64,000 nt of DNA from Onchidella celtica (Eukaryota; Mollusca; Gastropoda; Systellommatophora; Onchidiidae): contig OZ007567.1 in assembly GCA_963931925.1 (NCBI GenBank), positions 91,571,055 to 91,635,054 on the forward strand. Reading direction: 5' to 3'. The notes under the pieces were generated by a model, which worked only from the letters and a program-made list of their open reading frames with translations, did no database searches and was not told where the DNA came from. Each line of letters opens with the position of its first letter. Position 1 is the first letter of the stretch. This document shows positions 35,201 to 39,660 of this stretch, piece by piece. The translations under genes were made by a program, and so were the position numbers.

Positions 35201-36798
35201 ACATAAGTAAATTGTAGTCCAGAAGAGGATTTATATATGACAAGGAAAGAGTTCAAATGAACAACTTGATTATGGCCCAATTATTATACAGTGGAACCTG
35301 CTTAATATGGAAGCGGATATTTAGAAATTTCTTTTTACCCAAAAGATTTCCATGGTCCCACTGTAATCCTTCTTTATTTTTGTAAGTTTATATCTCTTTA
35401 CATGTAAAGAAAATTGTGTCACTACCTTTTGACTGAAAAATTCTCTTTCATTTACTTTGTCAAAAGAGAGCGCTGTCAGGAAATTGTTTAACTTTGAAGT
35501 TTGGAGTGAAGCTAAAAAGTGTGTAGGTGTCAATTTCATGCTGATATACTATGTGGGGTGATGGGGGGAATAGGGAAAATGATATTGTGTCATTAAAATG
35601 GCCCATGGGGATGCCAGACAGAAAGGCGCCGCCTGCAGGAGAGCAGGATACGCTTTTTTTTCTCTTTACCAGTCACCCTCTTGTCTTCACACTCACACCC
35701 TTCCTTGGCCTGTTACGAATGTGTCACATATGTATCATGGACCACAATACATTCACTAGCAGTACATGTCAAGCTGTTCAAACACACAATATATGTACTC
35801 AACTGGTCAATCACCACCCGCTGTTTTGGGGGATCTGTCTGGCAACCTACAAAAGAGTGCATCTCATTCATACAAAATGCATATATGCAGAAGAAAATAA
35901 AACTGCATTTCAGTTGTTGGAGACAGTACTCCAAGGGTGGTAATGAAGTAAAATTACCAAGGTGTTTAGTATTGTGTCTCTTTAACTTAAGGGATTGAAA
36001 CTACTGAAAATTGTGATTTTAAGCCAAATACTTTTTATCCAAAATACTTTTAATACAAAATACATTTGTTGGTACCCTGAATTTTGGATTAGGCAAGTTT
36101 TACTGTAGTGTAAATTCTCTGTTTTTGTGTTTTTTTTTCACTGGGATTAACTTGCTCAAAGTAGATGTCAGAGGATTGTTTTTACATGTGCATGTAGACC
36201 GTGTAAATTTCCTGTGAATGGATTTCTGCAGGAATACATGGAAAAGATCAGTGAGAGTTGGGAGACAAGCCATGCAAAACCAATCTGTTGTCCTGATGAG
36301 TTGTATGATTTGATGAAGTCTTGTGTGCACTCACGCTACAAGGAGAGGATTAAAACAGAGCAACTTGTGGAAAAGCTAAACAGGTAAGCTTGTACATTTT
36401 AGTGATAACTATTTTCAGAGGTAAATTATCCGAGAATTGGCATTATTTTAATAGTGTTGAGAAACAGTGTTTGTAACCATTTTACAGACAAATATACATT
36501 TATGGATCACACTGCCTAAGTCAACTGTACACCTATTCTTAGCAGCAATATTCTGTCATCAATGCAGTGCAGATGTTAGCATGCAATATTGTAAACTTGT
36601 ATGTATTATACTACATGTCACCAAATTGACATATTTGAAGGCCAAAACTCAGGTTTTGAAAATATGAGACTGGCTCTTCCAAGGTTTTGTCTAGCCTCCT
36701 TCTGCACATGTTGAACAAATTAGTATGTTTTGTGATTTATCTATCATCCTTCTTTGAACAGATTTACAGCGGAAGAGACAGCTGTAAAGACAGTCTGA
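2112..36798 (+). CDS. Gene B: tandem tyrosine-kinase-like pseudokinase protein (about 15 exons)
   Basis: Exons as read: 2112-2297, 15215-15487, 15933-16155, 16586-16788, 17232-17376, 20348-20492, 20985-21064, 21704-21722, 22767-22855, 25279-25416, 28200-28400, 29154-29239, 31394-31550, 36232-36383, 36762-36798. All junctions agree in phase except 16788/17232. The roughly 710-residue product has an acidic N-terminus, a first kinase-like domain (15215-20492), an acidic linker and a second kinase-like domain (about 22800-36383). Domain 1 lacks the beta3 Lys, the HRD Asp and the DFG Asp. Domain 2 keeps a VFKL lysine and a GD pair but lacks DFG. The best family resemblance is to tyrosine kinases (WTAPES, SDVWMFG). 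A scaffolding or allosteric signalling role is inferred. No orthologue name is offered. Confidence 0.75.
2298..3228. other. Start of gene B intron 1 with G-rich runs
   Basis: It contains two long G homopolymers (about 2331-2352 and 2549-2561) within purine-rich sequence. Minus-strand ORFs here translate only the poly-C/purine bias (Pro and Phe runs) and are not genes. Confidence 0.6.
3229..4220. mobile_element. Probable decayed DNA transposon with imperfect terminal repeats
   Basis: The left edge AAACACCCCAGCTTTGCAAA resembles the reverse complement of the right edge (AAACCCACACCTTTGCAAAC). TTTGCAA/GCTGTCC motifs recur at about 3606, 4149 and 4180. Near 3890-3950 a short plus-strand reading contains DEWCGCECGRWYYDCKVHKE, a Cys-rich PHD-like tail of the sort found at the C-terminus of some DDE transposases. 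The rest of any transposase is gone. No clear target duplication was identified. Confidence 0.35.
4594..5573. mobile_element. Pogo/Tigger-like non-autonomous element, TA-flanked
   Basis: It begins CAGTGGAACCGAACTTTGG after TA (4592-4593) and ends GGACTCCACTG before TA (5574-5575), which are the terminal bases and TA target typical of the pogo/Tigger group. Its body is related to 25940-28127. It has no transposase ORF; the short plus-strand ORFs inside it (4950-5198, 5183-5380) are not recognisable proteins. A G run occurs at about 5414-5426. Confidence 0.65.
5622..5626. other. Target-site duplication ATGGT, left copy
   Basis: ATGGT abuts the element's left LTR and is repeated exactly at 15053-15057 after the right LTR. 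Five bases is usual for Ty3/gypsy integrases. Confidence 0.9.
5627..7038 (-). repeat. 3' LTR of the Gmr1-like element
   Basis: It is 1412 bases, TGTTACAG...TTCTGACA as written on the plus strand, with TG/CA ends. Reading it against 13641-15052 I found no substitution or length change. It is rich in AGATCT/TCTAGA hexamers. Confidence 0.93.
7039..7050 (-). other. Polypurine tract of the Gmr1-like element
   Basis: On the minus strand the bases immediately before the 3' LTR are TGGGGTGGGGGA, the position and composition expected for the plus-strand DNA primer. Confidence 0.8.
7051..7729 (-). other. 3' untranslated stretch of the Gmr1-like element
   Basis: It is AT-rich sequence between the pol stop and the polypurine tract with no ORF of note. 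An env-like gene is absent. Confidence 0.7.
7730..10909 (-). CDS. pol: Pol polyprotein: protease-integrase-RT-RNase H
   Basis: The 1059-residue open frame starts at the Met after the gag stop, although in vivo it is probably reached by readthrough. Order: retropepsin-like DSGC motif (residues 27-30); integrase zinc finger H209/H216/C246/C249; integrase core D279, D338, E374 (spacing D-35-E); a GPF-containing C-terminal module near 512-549 (KGPFKVLKRL); reverse transcriptase about 630-850 with FCIDYRRLN and YFDD (793-796); RNase H about 935-1055 with TDAS and the closing QADVLSRLI. Every catalytic residue looked for is present and there is no internal stop. Integrase before RT is unusual for Ty3/gypsy and marks the Gmr1 group. 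It copies the element's RNA and inserts the cDNA. Confidence 0.95.
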   Translation of the reverse strand: MSALHELGELTLYQGHVNAIRASVLRDSGCTTIGVRESLVRPTQFLDKEVTCITFGGSIERFRLAEVYIDTPFLTGIVIACVLPNPVADLIIGNIPQVTKFPIGDLEIWTEDENVACATTRLQSGRRPDGTLRNPTIELNITSGTFHDEQHSDPTLKPLFAKVDPTAPDTSKFLIKDDLLYRNFRNKRETIMQLVVPRSFRRDILRLAHDTSLAGHQGKARTKSRILSQFFWPSIYADVNRFVSTCDVCQKRTPKGRATRAPLQEMPAVSRPFERVAVDIVGPLQKSDRGHRFILSVIDYATRWPEAIPLKDISADHVAEALITVFSRVGFPVEILSDRGPQFTSELFRKVLELVGIKQKLTSPYHPQSNGCCERWNASMKAMLARVSADKPSDWDRQLPAILFAYRELPNASTGFSPFELLYGRKPRGPMAILHDLFAGSDTDENDTRSAYQYVVDLRQRILNACQLAQKSSSAQASIYKSYRDQGSKLRTLSVGDQTLVLLPETKNKLLLTWKGPFKVLKRLSRVNYLIKMRGQDKVFHINMLKEYLSDDNNRQTNRGHAIAQANAALVAIDDDDPININTSIPPLQASENVADVHINPDLSTSQRQDITDLLHEFTTVFTDLPGCTSLVQHVIRLQTDIPVFVKPYPRPLHAQDTIITEVRNMLQLGVIERSTSPYCSPIVLVKKKDDTVRFCIDYRRLNEVTIYDAEPIPNQEDLFAQLARATIFSKIDLSKGYWQIPLEENSKQYTAFQTPLGLMQWRYMPFGLVTAPATFARMMTILLQHMRSVLSYFDDICIFQADWSGHLVALREVFIALRRAGLTAKPSKVFLGYNQINFLGHTIAHGVQTPDDNKITTILKLKAPQTKKQVRSLLGFLNYYRKFIPNFSSLTAPLSDLTRKNVPNKVTWTTECADALRTVQRLFSTSPILVLPDIHQTFIVRTDASDKGIGAVLLQEREDSLRPCMYASRKLLDRECRYAIIERECLAIIYAVNAFSRYLLMSEFIIETDHRPLLFLKSNRAKNARLTRWSLALQEYRFVIRAIPGGDNSQADVLSRLI
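10910..10933 (-). other. In-frame UGA between gag and pol with readthrough-type context
   Basis: On the minus strand the junction reads TCT TGA CAA TCA AAG, and seven open codons later the pol Met. Gag and pol share one frame. CAA UCA after the stop fits the CAR-YYA context known from tobamovirus-type stop readthrough. No shift of frame is needed to make Gag-Pol. Confidence 0.75.
10931..12220 (-). CDS. gag: Gag with SCAN-like capsid region and CCHC zinc knuckle
   Basis: The product is 429 residues. A highly charged coiled-coil stretch of repeated EREKEEREREKE units occupies about residues 40-80. A capsid-like region includes LLKRFQHTEDGFHQKFRG and then LVLKDQIYTACHSDLVAHLK, which resembles the vertebrate SCAN domain; SCAN domains are reported to descend from Gmr1-like gag. 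A basic Arg/Pro-rich segment precedes one zinc knuckle CYRCNRFGHIQKYC near residue 400. It ends in UGA at 10931-10933, with pol continuing in the same frame. It forms the particle that packages the RNA. Confidence 0.92.
   Translation of the reverse strand: MADFTKYIEYAKALGIAEEQRASWCQQQIKNDRDREDRLEERKREREKEEREREKEQREREKEEREREKEAVEREKREHEITLKKLERESIIAPTSAGNTYAGKPKLPTFNEKVDRIDAYLHRFELHAKCVGWQQTMYSSCLSNLLTGKALEVFHSLKVEDADNYDKLKTALLKRFQHTEDGFHQKFRGCKPEASENFSTYIDRLKHYMNRWIELAGVTAGNYSQLYDLVLKDQIYTACHSDLVAHLKERAPTSSDEITSCAERYASAHPNRPLAKPGTTVPCYTGVGKTVPTGHDRSRPTRRQAPNPRSQSEPSFHRPRDFPCRTNPSPRGGYQSHSFNGPHPSYRGNFPGHQYNRPQGPPRRVHFENNDYDKPQGRPYRGYDRERIMCYRCNRFGHIQKYCTVKMEAANACAVQSTPYEDDGHTKSS
12221..13621 (-). 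other. Leader of the Gmr1-like element with degenerate tandem repeats
   Basis: The 1.4-kb leader lies between primer site and gag. At about 12280-12680 it holds imperfect units of roughly 50-65 bases, each pairing a CTCTCTC run with a CAGTGTCTTAAGTTA-like piece; two adjacent ones are nearly identical (about 12464-12550). At 13320-13510 it carries AGATCT repeats. It could serve in packaging or internal initiation, but that is inference. Confidence 0.6.
13622..13639 (-). other. Candidate primer-binding site of the Gmr1-like element
   Basis: One base after the 5' LTR the sense strand reads TGGAGAGGGACCCCCTAA, starting with the TGG that pairs with a tRNA CCA end. I cannot name the tRNA. Confidence 0.6.
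13641..15052 (-). repeat. 5' LTR of the Gmr1-like element
   Basis: It is the same 1412 bases as 5627-7038. The element is transcribed right to left, so this copy carries its promoter. Confidence 0.93.
15053..15057. other. Target-site duplication ATGGT, right copy
   Basis: It is an exact match to 5622-5626. Confidence 0.9.
15215..15487 (+). CDS. Gene B exon: N-lobe of pseudokinase domain 1
   Basis: Ninety-one codons in phase 0 lie between TTGGCATTGCAG and GTAAGA. The reading starts RSSIGEYKGSWSLGSGKFDQ. The glycine loop is reduced and the beta3 position is VLLQLY, so the ATP-anchoring lysine is Gln (codon 15290-15292). An alpha-C-like NEMAVLQKLQHKNIIKLL follows, as in tyrosine kinases, then VENYKIRNLQ at the hinge. 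It probably does not bind ATP in the ordinary way. Confidence 0.85.
15474..15729 (+). repeat. 129-base tandem duplication that copies a splice donor
   Basis: The segment starting TTCGCAACTTGCAGGTAAGA (15474) recurs identically at 15603. It includes the last bases of the N-lobe exon plus its donor, so two identical donors lie 129 bases apart. Using the second would run into an in-frame stop (VRYAVPTAF then stop). Confidence 0.9.
15933..16155 (+). CDS. Gene B exon: catalytic-loop region of pseudokinase 1
   Basis: It begins ACTGCTTTG after CAACTTTCAG and ends at GATG|GTGAGT, phase 1. VEYCHREGYAHCNLNCASLF aligns with the tyrosine-kinase HRDLAARN loop, but Asp is Asn and the second Asn is Ser. 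SCFH stands where DFG is expected. Both metal-binding positions are therefore lost. Confidence 0.85.
16156..16585 (+). other. Intron of gene B
   Basis: This short intron has a GTGAGT donor. The proposed acceptor (ATGAAG, 16580-16585) has a poor pyrimidine tract but is the only one that keeps phase and avoids stops. Confidence 0.45.
16586..16788 (+). CDS. Gene B exon: activation-segment region of pseudokinase 1
   Basis: It is open from the acceptor through MEKGTQYTLVYSRGTLHEMH to SNCDASHTPSIK before AAG|GTGAGC. It is about 65 residues, longer than a usual activation segment, and may include an insertion. The closing SIK should abut WTAPES of the next exon, as in the tyrosine-kinase FPIKWTAPE motif. 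The start is uncertain. Confidence 0.55.
17232..17376 (+). CDS. Gene B exon: APE motif and C-lobe of pseudokinase 1
   Basis: The coding frame WTAPESIEKCEFSSASDVWM then FGHLIFETLSHGLLPYEQF runs to LSKK before AAG|GTATGT. The TGG codon lies at 17233-17235, but the nearest AG ends at 17231, leaving one extra A relative to the phase-0 end of the previous exon. Either there is an unseen micro-exon, a one-base error, or a frameshift. Confidence 0.65.
17377..18296 (+). other. Intron of gene B, nothing recognised
   Basis: It has a pyrimidine-rich start (17390-17660) and then plain AT-rich sequence. No gene or element was identified. Confidence 0.6.
18297..19524. mobile_element. TTAA-flanked MITE with internal inverted and tandem repeats
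   Basis: It begins TTAACTCATTCCCTACGG and ends CCCATAGGGAAAGAGTTAA, an imperfect terminal inverted repeat bounded by TTAA. Inside, 18662-18730 and 19060-19200 form an inverted pair (GCATGAGAAAACCCGGCATA and its complement), and a block of about 130 bases is tandemly duplicated (about 18755-18885 and 18890-19012). The TTAA target suggests piggyBac mobilisation. Related ends occur at 55832-56169. Confidence 0.6.
19600..19870 (+). repeat. Dispersed repeat, inverted partner at 41330-41610
   Basis: Segments such as TTATCATGCTTGATAATGAA, the GGTCAGTGACCTTACTC piece and ACCAAACTGACAG occur in reverse-complement order at 41330-41610. A poly-C run lies at 19878-19890. The family is unknown. Confidence 0.65.
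20348..20492 (+). CDS. Gene B exon: end of pseudokinase 1
   Basis: It starts in phase 0 after CAACAG, matching 17376. It reads IIKELVPFAHEDYISKEHLG then LIYDCKKMNSSQRITIEQV, the kinase C-terminal helices (the SQRITIEQV piece corresponds to the conserved Arg of subdomain XI). It ends at GCTG|GTAGGT, phase 1. Confidence 0.8.
20493..20984 (+). other. Intron of gene B
   Basis: It has T runs (20667-20706) and no recognisable element. Confidence 0.6.
20985..21064 (+). CDS. Gene B exon: acidic linker
   Basis: Eighty bases after TTTTTGCAG read DAQKPLEREEDYPADAGEFK then PSTGHEK to GAGAAG|GTAATC. Phases fit both neighbours. It forms part of the charged linker between the two kinase-like domains. Confidence 0.75.
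21065..21703 (+). other. Intron of gene B
   Basis: AT-rich with no element identified; the acceptor is TTTTGTTTCAG. Confidence 0.6.
21704..21722 (+). CDS. Gene B micro-exon, 19 bases
   Basis: GGAATCCCAGATGTGTACA lies between TTTTGTTTCAG and GTAAGA. It supplies GIPDVY and one base of the next codon. The phase (0 in, 1 out) is what the neighbouring exons require. Confidence 0.65.
21723..22766 (+). other. Intron of gene B with possible hAT-like short element
   Basis: An inverted pair AGAGCTGGGAAAGATCC (about 21996) and GGATCCTTAGCCCTGG (about 22424) could be degraded termini of a short element. A G run of about 22 bases lies at 22285-22306. Confidence 0.35.
22767..22855 (+). CDS. Gene B exon: acidic linker and start of domain 2
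   Basis: It reads TLGGEDDKEGDEEQSAIAFP then LSDTLMLLKN between CCTAAAG and GTACGC. It is very acidic at first. Phase 1 in and phase 0 out agree with the micro-exon and with 25279. Confidence 0.75.
22856..24042 (+). other. Intron of gene B, nothing recognised
   Basis: AT-rich with A/T homopolymers (22960-23060). Minus-strand ORFs at 23556-23936 show no family resemblance. Confidence 0.6.
24043..24857. mobile_element. Pogo/Tigger-like non-autonomous element with AAACCGA repeats
   Basis: It begins CAGTGGAGAACGGTTAAACC after TA and ends GGTTTAACTGTTG-type sequence (CAGTTTAACCGTTGTCTACTG) before TA at 24858-24859. The termini are rich in repeated CTAAACCGAAA units. No transposase frame is left. 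Confidence 0.65.
24858..25278 (+). other. Intron of gene B
   Basis: Nothing recognised; it ends in the acceptor GTCTGTCTGCAG. Confidence 0.6.
25279..25416 (+). CDS. Gene B exon: N-lobe of pseudokinase 2
   Basis: Forty-six codons in phase 0: GKNNCVHEKIVFKLPPEMIN and then RVKGGELKDIFPKVRVEQLR to KEAPHI. VFKL is a plausible beta3 VAVK-type lysine, and the VEQLRKEAPHIV segment fits the alpha-C end and following HPNIV-like loop. No glycine-rich loop is evident. Confidence 0.8.
25417..25939 (+). other. Intron of gene B
   Basis: Nothing recognised. Confidence 0.55.
25940..28127. mobile_element. Second copy of the 4594-5573 TA element family, with a 1.1-kb insertion
   Basis: Shared blocks with 4594-5573 include ACCGAACTTTGGTAATT at the left, TAACTTCTGATTTCCA in the middle and the terminal ACTCCGCTG next to TA (28128-28129). 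The copies agree up to CTTTATCTCTATTAA and resume near CGAACTGCCCAAATCC, so about 26036-27120 is extra. That insert starts TTAACCCTCGTCCCACG, like a piggyBac-type end, but I found no clean right end. Confidence 0.6.
28200..28400 (+). CDS. Gene B exon: hinge and catalytic-loop region of pseudokinase 2
   Basis: Sixty-seven codons in phase 0 after TTTTATCAG. ELSEYMKCFYQTAVLMDQLH is the alpha-E-like helix, and SWVLGDISAAYLYVEHRNNN replaces the HRDLAARN loop: Asp is retained, His-Arg are Leu-Gly and the final Asn is Tyr. The donor is GTAGGT. Confidence 0.82.
28401..29153 (+). other. Intron of gene B, nothing recognised
   Basis: Open frames at 28454-28720 continue past the donor but have no family resemblance. 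Confidence 0.6.
29154..29239 (+). CDS. Gene B exon: DFG-equivalent region of pseudokinase 2
   Basis: It reads VYVVSLAYLRPLEINFRDIP then SEDPLVRL. LAY occupies the DFG position, so the metal-binding Asp is missing. It ends CTGAG|GTAAGA in phase 2, and the split Arg codon is completed at 31394. Confidence 0.8.
29353..30415. mobile_element. Pogo/Tigger-like element related to 48306-55113
   Basis: It begins CAGTGGAACTTGGTAATAAC after TA and ends ATGATCCACTG before TA. GGTAATAACAAGA appears near both ends in opposite orientation. Its body matches the split copy at 48306-48606 plus 54301-55113. About 29935-30215 is absent from that copy and resembles 61259-61370, so it is probably a secondary insertion. 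Confidence 0.7.
30416..31393 (+). other. Intron of gene B, nothing recognised
   Basis: A short TA repeat lies at about 30790-30800. No coding or mobile features are visible. Confidence 0.55.
31394..31550 (+). CDS. Gene B exon: APE motif and C-lobe of pseudokinase 2
   Basis: With the split codon it reads RAAPEVVRGGVLSPATDVYC then FGNLMWEVLQAFDDGIVEYM, the APE and DVWxFG blocks of a protein kinase with Trp to Tyr. It ends at GAGAAT|GTAAGA in phase 0. Confidence 0.85.
32090..32560 (+). repeat. Degenerate tandem repeat, unit about 58 bases
   Basis: GACACTGGCATCATAGAAAT-like cores recur at about 32158, 32243, 32301, 32415 and 32474; most spacings are 57-59 bases or double that. Each unit also carries CAGATGTCCCAGG and AGCATGCCTCAAC pieces. 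It lies within the piggyBac relic. Confidence 0.75.
32640..33960 (-). pseudogene. piggyBac transposase pseudogene
   Basis: Minus-strand fragments in order: MRDPLQGNQAVLLG and LSGLWIIIRTLRMNSYPLSD (33662-33925), then degraded middle sequence with stops, then VFFYNEIKDGVYSLHGLVHQ with MCKHQTNRWPVAFFRNLIDV (about 32880-33000). The last block is the conserved piggyBac TKGGVDxxDQ/RRWP region. Stops and frame changes leave no functional ORF. Confidence 0.75.
35030..35288 (+). other. Intron of gene B between two elements
   Basis: Short AT-rich spacer with a TA run at 35096-35107. Confidence 0.5.
35289..36105. mobile_element. Pogo/Tigger-like non-autonomous element
   Basis: It begins CAGTGGAACCTGCTTAATAT after TA (35287-35288) and ends ATTAGGCAAGTTTTACTG before TA (36106-36107); the two are complementary (CAGTRRAACYTGCYTAAT). 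ORFs at 35551-35998 are not recognised. Confidence 0.65.
36232..36383 (+). CDS. Gene B exon: C-terminal helices of pseudokinase 2
   Basis: It reads EYMEKISESWETSHAKPICC then PDELYDLMKSCVHSRYKERI and KTEQLVEKLNR. PDELYDLMKSC is the typical tyrosine-kinase alpha-H block. Phase 0 in; ends AACAG|GTAAGC, phase 2. Confidence 0.85.
36762..36798 (+). CDS. Gene B terminal exon
   Basis: After TCTTTGAACAG it completes the Arg codon and reads FTAEETAVKTV before TGA (36796-36798). The protein stops a few residues after the kinase fold, with no further domain. Confidence 0.78.
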
Positions 36799-36830
36799 TG
36801 TGCAAGGCAAGAACAGATGAGATGTGCCAT

Positions 36831-36836
36831 ATTAAA
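36831..36836 (+). terminator. Polyadenylation signal ATTAAA of gene B
   Basis: ATTAAA lies 32 bases after the stop codon, a common variant poly(A) signal. Confidence 0.5.
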
Positions 36837-36916
36837 GTACAATAGCTGAAAGAGCAACACTGGCTCATTGTCTCATCATTTGTTATATTTTATTATTACA
36901 TTTACTGTTTGCTTTT

Positions 36917-37000
36917 TAAATTATTTTCACCATACAATTTGGACAATGTCATATATTTAAATTATTTTCACCATACAATTTGGACAATGTCATATATCTA
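36917..37000 (+). repeat. Tandem duplication of about 42 bases
   Basis: Two consecutive copies of a unit containing CACCATACAATTTGGACAAT, followed by GTCATATAT. Confidence 0.85.
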
Positions 37001-37475
37001 CCCCGCCAGCATTAGCATCTAGTTCAGAAATTACTTAAAATCTGGCACAGCTGAGGTTATGAGTGTTAAGTTAGATCATGGAATTGTCCAGAGGCAAGTG
37101 GTAGGCCTGTTGTTTCATGAACAAAATCCTTACTTTCATTAGGTAAGGTTTTGAAAAGGGTAATAATTCCTAATATATTCGATTTTCTTCTCAAAAGGCT
37201 TGCACTTAAAAAAGACTATTGTCTAAACTTGAAGGAATCAAGGAAGGAGAAAATTGTGTTCCAATTGTGAAAAACAGGGACCCCTACCAGTTTCTATTTG
37301 CATATTCAGCATTTCATTGATTTGATTTGTTGACGTTATGAGGGAAATTTGAATAACTTGGGAGTAATTCTTATGTTTTATCAAACAGTTGGCCCCAGGA
37401 TCTTCAGTGCTAATCACTGTATATTCTGATCCCCCATATTCTCCCAACAGAACCCAATTAAAGTGCTTGACCAGA

Positions 37476-37675
37476 GGAAGCCAAGAAGGTCTTTTGTCCC
37501 CATCAGTTGAGAGAACTTGTTTCTCGTTAAGTTTTTGTATTAAGTTTTTGTTAAGCCAAGAAGGTCTTTTGTCCCTACCAATTGAGAGAACTTGTTTCTC
37601 ATTGCGTTAAGTTTTTGTTAAGCCAGGAATGCCTTTTGTCCCTATCAATTGAGAACTTGTTTCTCATTAAGTTTT
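37476..37675 (+). repeat. Three-copy minisatellite
   Basis: The block AAGCCAAGAAGGTCTTTTGT...GAACTTGTTTCTC...GTTAAGTTTTTGTT occurs three times with spacings of about 77 and 66 bases. ORFs across it are repeat artefacts. Confidence 0.8.
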
Positions 37676-39335
37676 TATGTGGATTTAAACATGACAGTTA
37701 CTACACCCGGATTTTGAAGTTCAAACTGATTGAACGAATTTTGTTGAAAATAGAAGAATCAGCACTGACACTGCAATTTCCACACATGAGCATCTCATGT
37801 TACTTTTATGGGATGTCTTTTAGTGATTATAACATGGCACCAAATGTTTGCCAAATGTAAAATGCAAGGACCATTTTACTTTCATTCTTATTTTGAAATT
37901 TTAATATTTGTTGAACCTGAGGCTGTGCCATTTGAAAATATACTCTTATGTTATTGTAATTTATTTTAGAACATGTAAGTATTTGAGTGATTTGAGTAAG
38001 GGTTCTTTATTTCTCATTCCACTTAAAAAGATTTTAATAACACTGTGTGGGTATTATCTCTTATGCTGACTGATGTAGTCATCATTAACCTTTCACTGAA
38101 CTGCGGATGTATGCTGTGTGTCCTGCAATTGATAATGCAAGTGTGCTGTATGTCCTAAAATTGATAGAGAATGCACTATTCAGCACATGCCAGGGAAAAT
38201 CATGTGGTAGGGAAGGGGTTAGTAGAATATGAACCCTTCTAATACATGAGTAGCTTTCTATTGACCACAACTGTGTATTATATGAGCCATTGTCAAAAGG
38301 TGGGCCCAGGCATAGCGCTTCTTTTTGTTTAACTCAGATAAATGGCAAAAACAAGGAAATTGTATGAAACCAAGTTTGTAGGACAGAGAAATGACCAGAT
38401 TTATAGTGTGAAATAGGAAAAAGACCAAACTCCACAATTAACAGAGATAAAGATGGTTGACCATGGAAATGCCTTGTTTATCATCCTTATGTTTTGTTGC
38501 ATCATGATATGACTATTTTTATTTTTATGTCACTGAACCACAGAAAACGACCAGATTAGGGCACTCATGTGAGCATAGGTCATTGCATTACATACAAGAC
38601 TTCCCCTCTGCAACTATTCAAAAATTGCCAAAGTTTGCTGCAGCCAACAAAAAAATCTACTTCATTAGCAACAAAAAAAACAAGAAAAAAAGCTACTACT
38701 ACATCTACGAATACACTACATTAAAATTCTTTTTGTACCTAGATTATGCATGAAAATGGCATAATGGTCTTCTCAGAAGGACACTTTCTTTCTTTCTTCC
38801 TCCCCCCTCTCTCTTTCTCTCTACCTCGCTCATAAGCGTACACTGTCACTGACTAATATTAACTACGTAAATCCCCAAATCTCTACTCTACTGCTTCCCT
38901 TTCCCAACCTACATCTATATTTATACACACATGCGCCCACAAGCCAAATCAATTCAAAATCCCTATCTATAGAAAGACTGATTGATCAAAGCGGAGATGC
39001 CGACATTTTGGAGCAGTGGGGGCTGTTATCCCGGCTTTGACACTGACGGGACACAGCAGGAAATAAAATTTCATTTCCCTTGTAGCAAGATGGCATGTGT
39101 CACATATGGCTTTGGATAACATCATAAAACTCTCTTTTGTGATTCAAATTCTGAATTATCATTTTTATGACTTCCTCTTCTGTGTTCACTTTGAAAAAAA
39201 ATTATTGCTGAATTACAGCATTTCTTTTCACAAATTAGATGGGAAAAAAACAATAAAACCAGAAACTTGTCCATTGGTCAATGGTATCGTCCCCTCCCCT
39301 TTACCACAGAGATAAAAGTACCAGAAATGGGACGA
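37676..39335. other. Intergenic sequence between genes B and C
   Basis: Mostly unrecognised. A possible small MITE runs from TTAACCTTTCACTGAACTGC (about 38086) to GGGAAGGGGTTAG (about 38222). A CT-rich run is at 38788-38826. No coding region is supported. Confidence 0.5.
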
Positions 39336-39660
39336 GGGGGACACTTGGTTTAGAGGCAAGGTGCTCACCTCTCATGCCGAAGGTACCAGGTTTGATCCCT
39401 GGCCGGTGCAGGCATGTTGGAATAATTTTTTGGGAAAAAAATTCCTGTCCCTGATCCTATGGTAGGTAGGATCGAGCACCTAGTCTTCTTGGATAAGAAC
39501 GAAAAACTCGGCCCATGCGCACTTTGCTCATGTTAAAGATACCTTGGCAATTAAAAGTCTAGAAGAGCAAGCCGAACTACGGCGCTGCTCAGGCAAAATT
39601 ATAAAAACTCTTCCCTACCACAAAACAATACAAGAACAAAAACAAGAAGAGTGAGGTGTA
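39336..39660 (+). mobile_element. tRNA-derived SINE
   Basis: Polymerase III promoter boxes are visible: an A-box-like TGGTTTAGAGGCAAGG (39346-39361) and a B-box GGTTTGATCCC (39389-39399), with tRNA-like spacing. A non-tRNA body follows (CATGTTAAAGATACCTTGGC near 39528). The head lacks a convincing cloverleaf, so it is a SINE and not a tRNA gene. Confidence 0.75.

Noticed and set aside
39336..39410. tRNA gene
   Set aside because: A and B boxes are present but a cloverleaf with a clear anticodon arm could not be drawn; the downstream body fits a SINE.
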